A stretch of DNA of 35,503 bases from Desulfurococcaceae archaeon (lineage in GTDB: Archaea; Thermoproteota; Thermoprotei_A; Sulfolobales; Ignisphaeraceae): the NCBI GenBank assembly GCA_020832925.1, contig JAJHRF010000015.1, positions 1 to 35,503 of the forward strand, in the 5' to 3' direction. The notes under the pieces were generated by a model. The model did not search any database, had not been told where the DNA came from, and was given only the letters and a program-made list of their open reading frames with translations. Shown piece after piece: positions 31,348-35,503 of this stretch (position 1 is the stretch's first letter; the number at the start of each line of letters is the position of its first letter). The position numbers and the translations under genes were made by a program.

Positions 31348-32385
31348 CTATCTCATACCACCTTCAGAACCTATAGCTATAGCTATAACATCGTCTAGAA
31401 CAGAGTGCGCTGTCTCTAGTCCTCCTCCACCTTTGCCTACGAAAAGTATCTCCCCTACATCCGTCTTAATTCTAACAGCGTTAAGCGAGCCATTTACTTG
31501 CGCAAATACATCTGTTTTCGGGATCTTAACGATTCTTACATATGTTTCTCTCCGTCTTACATCGAAGTATGCTAAGTACTTTATAACGAAACCCTCTTTA
31601 ATCGCTTCAACAACATCTCTAAGCTTTATCTTAGATAAGCTCTCGCGTTTAACTTCGTCTAAAGATATACTACACCCTATTACATGCGATAGTATAACTA
31701 ATTTTGCAGCCGCATCAATACCGTCTATATCTAGGGAAGGATCTGCCTCTGCCAACCCCATTATCTGAGCTTTCTTAAGTGCTTCTTCAAAATCTATCAG
31801 CTTGTCATGCATCTCTGTAAGTATGAAATTTGTAGTGGCATTTAGTATACCTTCTATCTTCTCTATCTCTTCACTTCTCAAACTCATAATTGTATCGATT
31901 AAAGGTGTCCCACCCATAACGGTAGACCTGAAACGTAGTTGCAGTGAACGTTTTTTCGCTATCTCTAAGAGCTCTTTGTACTTCAAAACTATGGGAGCCT
32001 TGTTAGCTGTCACAACATGAGCTCCTCTAGTAAGAGCAAACATTATATTTGTGAGCCCTGGTTCACCTGTAACATAGTTAGCAGGAGTCAGCTCTACATG
32101 GATATCAGGCTGAACCATGTCGTACATATACTTAAGATCAACGTAGTTATAGGCATAAGGGGAGAAAAGGTTTACACCAGATCTTGGAACTTCACATAGC
32201 TTTAACAATTCGTATTCTGAGAAGCCATCGCTTTTCAGAGCCATTCCTTTAGAATCTGCTACCCCTACTACCGATAGCGATACCCCATACCTAGACTCTA
32301 CGAACTTCTTCTTCAAAGCTATAGTTCTAGCAAAAGCTCTTCCAACATTGCCAAACCCTATGATTATTATCTTTGCTATCTTCAT
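31348..32385 (-). CDS. hom: Homoserine dehydrogenase
   Basis: 345 residues. Reduces aspartate semialdehyde to homoserine with NAD(P)H. IIIIGFGNVGRAFART is the nucleotide motif; VTANKAPIV, STVMGGTPLIDT and ATTNFILTEM, then GLAEADPSLDIDG, are the catalytic-domain signatures. Single-domain form without an aspartokinase or ACT domain. ATG at 32385. First gene of the hom / aspartate kinase / asd set, with threonine synthase at 8-9 kb; the kinase frame begins six bases after the hom stop. 131 bases separate it from the lysM-like gene, so it may have its own promoter. Confidence 0.96.
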   Translation of the reverse strand: MKIAKIIIIGFGNVGRAFARTIALKKKFVESRYGVSLSVVGVADSKGMALKSDGFSEYELLKLCEVPRSGVNLFSPYAYNYVDLKYMYDMVQPDIHVELTPANYVTGEPGLTNIMFALTRGAHVVTANKAPIVLKYKELLEIAKKRSLQLRFRSTVMGGTPLIDTIMSLRSEEIEKIEGILNATTNFILTEMHDKLIDFEEALKKAQIMGLAEADPSLDIDGIDAAAKLVILSHVIGCSISLDEVKRESLSKIKLRDVVEAIKEGFVIKYLAYFDVRRRETYVRIVKIPKTDVFAQVNGSLNAVRIKTDVGEILFVGKGGGGLETAHSVLDDVIAIAIGSEGGMR

Positions 32386-32516
32386 CGATCTCCCTCCATC
32401 CTCGTCATGCTGTCTGAGTGTAGATATCTAGGTTTTCTAAAGATATAAGTTTTTCATCTATGCTTATAACTTACATAATATGTTTTACATAGTATATCTT
32501 TCTATCGGTATCACGG

Positions 32517-32936
32517 TTAAACCCATGTTCGGAGCACTATCATTGTATACGTACTCACTACCCCGGGGATAGACCTTATCTCATCGATAAACTTATTGAT
32601 CATGTCGACCCCTGAAGCTCTTGCAACAGCGATTATATCGTATTCTCCTGTAACTTCGTAAACTATATCGATACCTGGGATATTCTTGATATTCTTAGAA
32701 ACCTCTGGTACTGGTGTAGGTGGCTGGGTTTTCACCAAGATTACGGCTTTGATTTCGTTCTCTAGCTCGTACTCTATAGTAATCTTCTTGATTATTCCGT
32801 TCTTTATGAGCTTCGATATCCTCTTCCTGACAGCACTCTCGCTTATCCCTAGCTCTTTAGCTAGTTTTGAGTATGACATTCTAGCATTTTCTTTGAGTAG
32901 CTGGAGAAGTTTTAGATCTAGCTCGTCTATAGGCAT
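32517..32936 (-). CDS. lysM: Lrp/AsnC-family regulator, LysM-like
   Basis: 139 residues. N-terminal helix-turn-helix (ELDLKLLQLLKENARMSYSK then ELGISESAVRKRI), a hinge and a C-terminal RAM domain (GIDIVYEVTGEYDIIAVARA) that usually binds amino acids. Sulfolobus LysM controls lysWXJK in response to lysine. This gene sits nine bases after lysZ in the lysY-lysZ run, so the role is likely the same, with the palindrome near 34940 as a candidate operator. Named LysM from context, as Lrp paralogues are hard to separate by sequence. Confidence 0.85.
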   Translation of the reverse strand: MPIDELDLKLLQLLKENARMSYSKLAKELGISESAVRKRISKLIKNGIIKKITIEYELENEIKAVILVKTQPPTPVPEVSKNIKNIPGIDIVYEVTGEYDIIAVARASGVDMINKFIDEIRSIPGVVSTYTMIVLRTWV

Positions 32937-32945
32937 AGCATACCT

Positions 32946-33755
32946 TTACCTCTCTATCACCGTCCCTGAACCTTGTAGAGAACTCGTTATAGGTTCTTCA
33001 GATAACCCTGAAGCTATAACAATTCTCCCAACACCTTCTTCAACAGCCTTCTTAGCTAAGAGAATCTTTCTATTCATGCCTACACCTATTTTCGGTAGCA
33101 ATACATCAATCTCGTTAACCTTAAGCTTCTTAACTACGTTACCATCCAATATAACCCCTTCAACATCTGTTAACATTATGAGCTGCCCTGCTTTTAGAGC
33201 TGTTGCAACAGCGTATGCTGCTTGATCACCATCAACATTTAGCAATGTTCCTTCTAAATCAATAGCTATAGGGGCTAACACCACGGTATAGCCGCTGGTT
33301 AACAACTTAGTAACAAGCTCTGTCTCTACCTTCACTATCTTGCCTGTATAGCCTCCGTCTATAACTCTCTTCCTCCCTCTCTCATCCACTATAACTATCC
33401 TTTTCTTCCTCTCAGCGATGAGTGTTGGTCCGTCGGCTCCACTTATACCTATAGCTTTCACATTTAAAGCTATTAATTTTGATACTAACATCTTGTTGAT
33501 TTTGCCCGCCATAACCATTACGTAAACCTCCAGCTCCTTTTCGTCAGTATACCTACTCCTTATCCCCTCAGGCGATGTAACGAACTTAGGTTCTATACCT
33601 AACCTCTTACACATCTCTGTAACCTCATCACCTCCACCATGAACAAACACTACCTGATGTTGCTGAACAACTTTTGCTAAATCTCTCACTATTCTATCCA
33701 TATTCTGGGCAAGAGCTCTGCCACCAACCTTGACAACTATAACCACGTTCACCAC
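32946..33755 (-). CDS. lysZ: LysW-aminoadipate/glutamate kinase (LysZ; ArgB family)
   Basis: 269 residues, amino acid kinase fold. VVIVVKVGGRAL at the N-terminus, FVHGGGDEVT, and ISGADGPTL, VNVDGDQAAYAVA-type and LTDVEGVI segments match ArgB/LysZ. It phosphorylates the side-chain carboxylate of the LysW-bound aminoadipate (lysine) or glutamate (arginine); in Crenarchaeota it often does both. It is translated between lysY and lysM with gaps of six and nine bases. Start at 33755 is the MVNVV position. Confidence 0.94.
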   Translation of the reverse strand: MVNVVIVVKVGGRALAQNMDRIVRDLAKVVQQHQVVFVHGGGDEVTEMCKRLGIEPKFVTSPEGIRSRYTDEKELEVYVMVMAGKINKMLVSKLIALNVKAIGISGADGPTLIAERKKRIVIVDERGRKRVIDGGYTGKIVKVETELVTKLLTSGYTVVLAPIAIDLEGTLLNVDGDQAAYAVATALKAGQLIMLTDVEGVILDGNVVKKLKVNEIDVLLPKIGVGMNRKILLAKKAVEEGVGRIVIASGLSEEPITSSLQGSGTVIER

Positions 33756-33761
33756 CTAACC

Positions 33762-34820
33762 TCATACAGGTTTCAGCGGTGGATATCGGAGAGCTGTTGT
33801 TTCATCGAATTTCATCATTATGTTGAAAACTTGTACAGCTTGGCCTGCAGCACCTTTAACAAGGTTATCTATAGCGCAGAACGATGTTATTCTTCTCACT
33901 CTTCTCTCAACAGCAAAACCTACATCAGCATAGTTACTACCAACTACATATTTTGGATCTGGGTACCCTGGAGGAACTTTATACACTATCCGGATAAACG
34001 GCTCATCTTTATAAACATCGACATAAGCCTTCAGTATCTCAACATCATCTAAATCCCTAATCATCCAACCATGTGTTGATGCAAGTGCACCTCGTATAGC
34101 TCCTACAGCGTGCGGCACCATCGATATCTTTACATCTTTCCCAGCCAAAGCACTAATCTCTTGCTCAACCTCTGCTACATGTCTATGACCATCTGCTTCA
34201 TAAGGCCTTATACAGCCTTCACGTTCAGGATGATGATCCGCTATAGATGGTTTAGAACCTGCTTCACTACTACCTACTTTAACATCTATAACTATTCTAT
34301 CTAGATCTATGATACCGTGCTTAACTAGAGGTATAAGGGATAGGATGGACGCTGTAGCGTTACATCCTGGCACCGCTACCAATACGGCGTTCCTTATCTC
34401 ATCTCTATGAAGTTCAGGTAAACCGTAAACAGCTCTCTTCAATAGATCTTGGTATGGATGCTGGAAACCATACCATATCTTATAGAGCTCTGCATTCTTC
34501 AACCTAAAATCTGCACTTAAATCTATAACCTTTAAACCTACCTCTAGAAGTTTAGGAACATACTCAAGAGAAACTCCATGAGGTAGAGCAGAGAAAACTA
34601 CTTCACAACTCGACGATATCTTACCTAAATCTATGGAGCTGAACTTCAGGTTCCGGTATACACCTCGAAGATTGAAATGTACTTGGTGAACAGGTTTACC
34701 TGCATACTCTCTCGACGTGACAACAGCAATCTCTACATAGGGATGGTTAGCTAGAATCCTTAGTAATTCTCCACCTGTATAACCAGAGCCACCAAGTATA
34801 CACACCTTAACCTTGCTCAA
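33762..34820 (-). CDS. lysY: LysW-aminoadipyl/glutamyl-phosphate reductase (LysY; ArgC family)
   Basis: 352 residues. NADPH-dependent reduction of the LysW-linked acyl phosphate to the semialdehyde. ILGGSGYTGGELLR is the nucleotide motif, VAVPGCNATAS holds the catalytic Cys, and VPHAVGAIRG and FCAIDNLVKGAAGQAVQ complete the ArgC/LysY fold. The start is TTG 34820 with AAGGTGA (34833-34827) six bases upstream; an out-of-frame ATG lies just before. First gene of lysY-lysZ-lysM, divergent from lysW-lysX. Confidence 0.94.
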   Translation of the reverse strand: MSKVKVCILGGSGYTGGELLRILANHPYVEIAVVTSREYAGKPVHQVHFNLRGVYRNLKFSSIDLGKISSSCEVVFSALPHGVSLEYVPKLLEVGLKVIDLSADFRLKNAELYKIWYGFQHPYQDLLKRAVYGLPELHRDEIRNAVLVAVPGCNATASILSLIPLVKHGIIDLDRIVIDVKVGSSEAGSKPSIADHHPEREGCIRPYEADGHRHVAEVEQEISALAGKDVKISMVPHAVGAIRGALASTHGWMIRDLDDVEILKAYVDVYKDEPFIRIVYKVPPGYPDPKYVVGSNYADVGFAVERRVRRITSFCAIDNLVKGAAGQAVQVFNIMMKFDETTALRYPPLKPV

Positions 34821-34857
34821 GCATTTTCACCTTATCGCGATACATATAGTTATTAAG

Positions 34858-34869
34858 CTTTTATATAGC
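34858..34869 (-). promoter_or_regulatory. Putative TATA box for lysY
   Basis: CTATATAAAAGC on the minus strand, about 38-49 bases before the TTG at 34820; the leader carries AAGGTGA. Confidence 0.55.
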
Positions 34870-34923
34870 TTTATACAGCTTAATCCGCGACTGTATAGGT
34901 ATACAAAATTTACGTAAAAAACC

Positions 34924-34963
34924 GGTGCAGAACCTTATCAAGATCTTGATATGGGTTCGCACC
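34924..34963. promoter_or_regulatory. Interrupted palindrome between lysY and lysW, candidate LysM operator
   Basis: The core TATCAAGATCTTGATA (34936-34951) is a perfect 16-base palindrome. The flanks GGTGC (34924-34928) and GAACC (34930-34934) are repeated inverted as GGTTC (34954-34958) and GCACC (34959-34963). It lies about 55 bases from the lysY TATA box and 17 from the lysW TATA box. An Lrp-family dimer binds such sites, and lysM is in the neighbouring operon. Assignment to LysM is inference. Confidence 0.55.
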
Positions 34964-34978
34964 AATAATTACTACGAC

Positions 34979-34990
34979 ACCTTTATAACC
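34979..34990 (+). promoter_or_regulatory. TATA box of lysW-lysX
   Basis: ACCTTTATAACC-like element; initiation is expected near 35010, leaving a leader with AGGTGG (35035-35040) five bases before the lysW ATG. Confidence 0.6.
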
Positions 34991-35045
34991 CCCGCATTAG
35001 GTAAGAGATTGAGATGTACATCAAATAGTCTAATAGGTGGAGAAA

Positions 35046-35216
35046 ATGCCTCAAACAAAATGCCCTATCTGCGGAGGAATAGTTGAACTACCAGACGATG
35101 TAATGGCTGGTGAAATAATTGAACATGAATGTGGAGTTTCGCTAGAAGTTGTAATAGATAACAACACTATAAAGCTAAAACCATACGAAGGTGTTGGTGA
35201 AGACTGGGGAGAGTAG
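35046..35216 (+). CDS. lysW: Amino-group carrier protein LysW
   Basis: 56 residues. A small acidic carrier whose C-terminal glutamate is linked to alpha-aminoadipate (or glutamate) so that lysine (or arginine) is made on the protein. Zn ribbon: C-P-I-C near residues 6-9 and H-E-C near 27-29, V-S-L-E-V after it, and the diagnostic tail GVGEDWGE. All conserved features are present. ATG 35046 with AGGTGG five bases upstream, and lysX follows four bases after the stop. It confirms the LysW route of lysine synthesis. Confidence 0.96.
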   Translation: MPQTKCPICGGIVELPDDVMAGEIIEHECGVSLEVVIDNNTIKLKPYEGVGEDWGE

Positions 35217-35219
35217 AAG

Positions 35220-35503
35220 GTGAGGATTATTGCCAGGATTGGTATAGTTTATGAAATTCTTAGATGGGAAGAAAAAGCATTAATAGAAACAGCTTCTCAT
35301 TATGATCTAGAGATTAAACCTCTTCATATACATTCAGTATATATACCTATTGGGTTTGATAAACCTAGTTATCTTGATATTGATATTGTTGTTCAGAGAT
35401 GTATTAGTCATGTTGTTGCTTTGAATTCTACAATAGCTTTAGAATCTCTCGGTATAAAAGTTATCAATAACTCTATAGCAACAGCTATTGCTATGAATAA
35501 GCT
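35220..35503 (+). CDS. lysX: LysW-aminoadipate ligase LysX, N-terminal part
   Basis: 94 codons, cut by the right edge. GTG 35220 start. It reads I-G-I-V-Y-E-I-L-R-W-E-E-K-A-L, matching the start of LysX/ArgX (RimK-like ATP-grasp ligase), and IDIVVQRCISHVVALNSTIA with SLGIKVINNSIATAIAMNK match the N-terminal pre-ATP-grasp domain. It joins aminoadipate (or glutamate) to LysW with ATP. The catalytic ATP-grasp domain lies beyond the window. It directly follows lysW in an operon. Confidence 0.92.
   Translation, partial: MRIIARIGIVYEILRWEEKALIETASHYDLEIKPLHIHSVYIPIGFDKPSYLDIDIVVQRCISHVVALNSTIALESLGIKVINNSIATAIAMNK

Noticed and set aside
1-35503. CRISPR arrays, rRNA and tRNA genes
   Set aside because: No regularly spaced repeats, rRNA segments or convincing cloverleaf were found by reading both strands; a tRNA search program would be needed to be certain.

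Overview
The window looks like chromosomal DNA of a hyperthermophilic crenarchaeote, probably of the Desulfurococcales/Ignisphaera type. This is inferred from AT-rich DNA with heavy ATA, AGA and AGG codon use, archaeal TATA boxes and short GGTG-type ribosome sites, LysW-dependent lysine genes, archaeal PEP carboxylase, Sua5 and TrpRS, and an IS607-type transposon. No rRNA, tRNA or CRISPR array was seen.

Layout. 1-1.65 kb: right part of an IS607 element (tnpA and a cut-off tnpB) sitting inside a broken marC gene. 1.7-4.8 kb: a NTPase and a large membrane-anchored subtilisin-like protease. 4.9-6.6 kb: a HAD phosphatase and Sua5. 6.6-13.5 kb: a minus-strand run of six carbon-metabolism genes (a Re-citrate-synthase-like enzyme, aconitase-family large and small subunits, an isocitrate-dehydrogenase-like enzyme, threonine synthase, PEP carboxylase). 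13.8-16.55 kb: serA, a class V aminotransferase and a DUF89 protein. 16.55-17.7 kb: trpS. 18.1-20.9 kb: MobB with an Fe-S tail, an unknown protein and a protein kinase. 21.0-22.6 kb: a decayed FHA / von Willebrand A (vWA) module carrying the tail of a dead TnpB. 22.7-26.9 kb: a human-type NADP isocitrate dehydrogenase, a CoA-disulfide-reductase-like flavoprotein, an unknown protein and a small membrane protein. 27-29.1 kb: an aspartate aminotransferase and a RecB-like nuclease. 29.2-34.8 kb: asd, aspartate kinase, hom, lysM-like regulator, lysZ, lysY on the minus strand. 35.05 kb to the end: lysW and the start of lysX on the plus strand.

The main theme is amino acids made from oxaloacetate and 2-oxoglutarate. 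PEP carboxylase makes oxaloacetate. AspC, aspartate kinase, Asd, Hom and ThrC lead to threonine. The citrate or homocitrate module plus LysW/X/Y/Z lead to 2-oxoglutarate and/or lysine. SerA and the class V aminotransferase lead to serine or glycine.

Most notable: (i) a complete synthase/aconitase/dehydrogenase operon whose synthase resembles Re-citrate synthase and whose dehydrogenase has the isocitrate-type Ser-x-Asn signature; (ii) two biosynthetic genes, serA and aspartate kinase, whose conserved N-termini are in frame but have no ATG, GTG or TTG, each with an NTG codon overlapping the reading frame by one base; (iii) a kinase/FHA/vWA signalling module in the course of decay; (iv) a long interrupted palindrome between the divergent lysY and lysW promoters.
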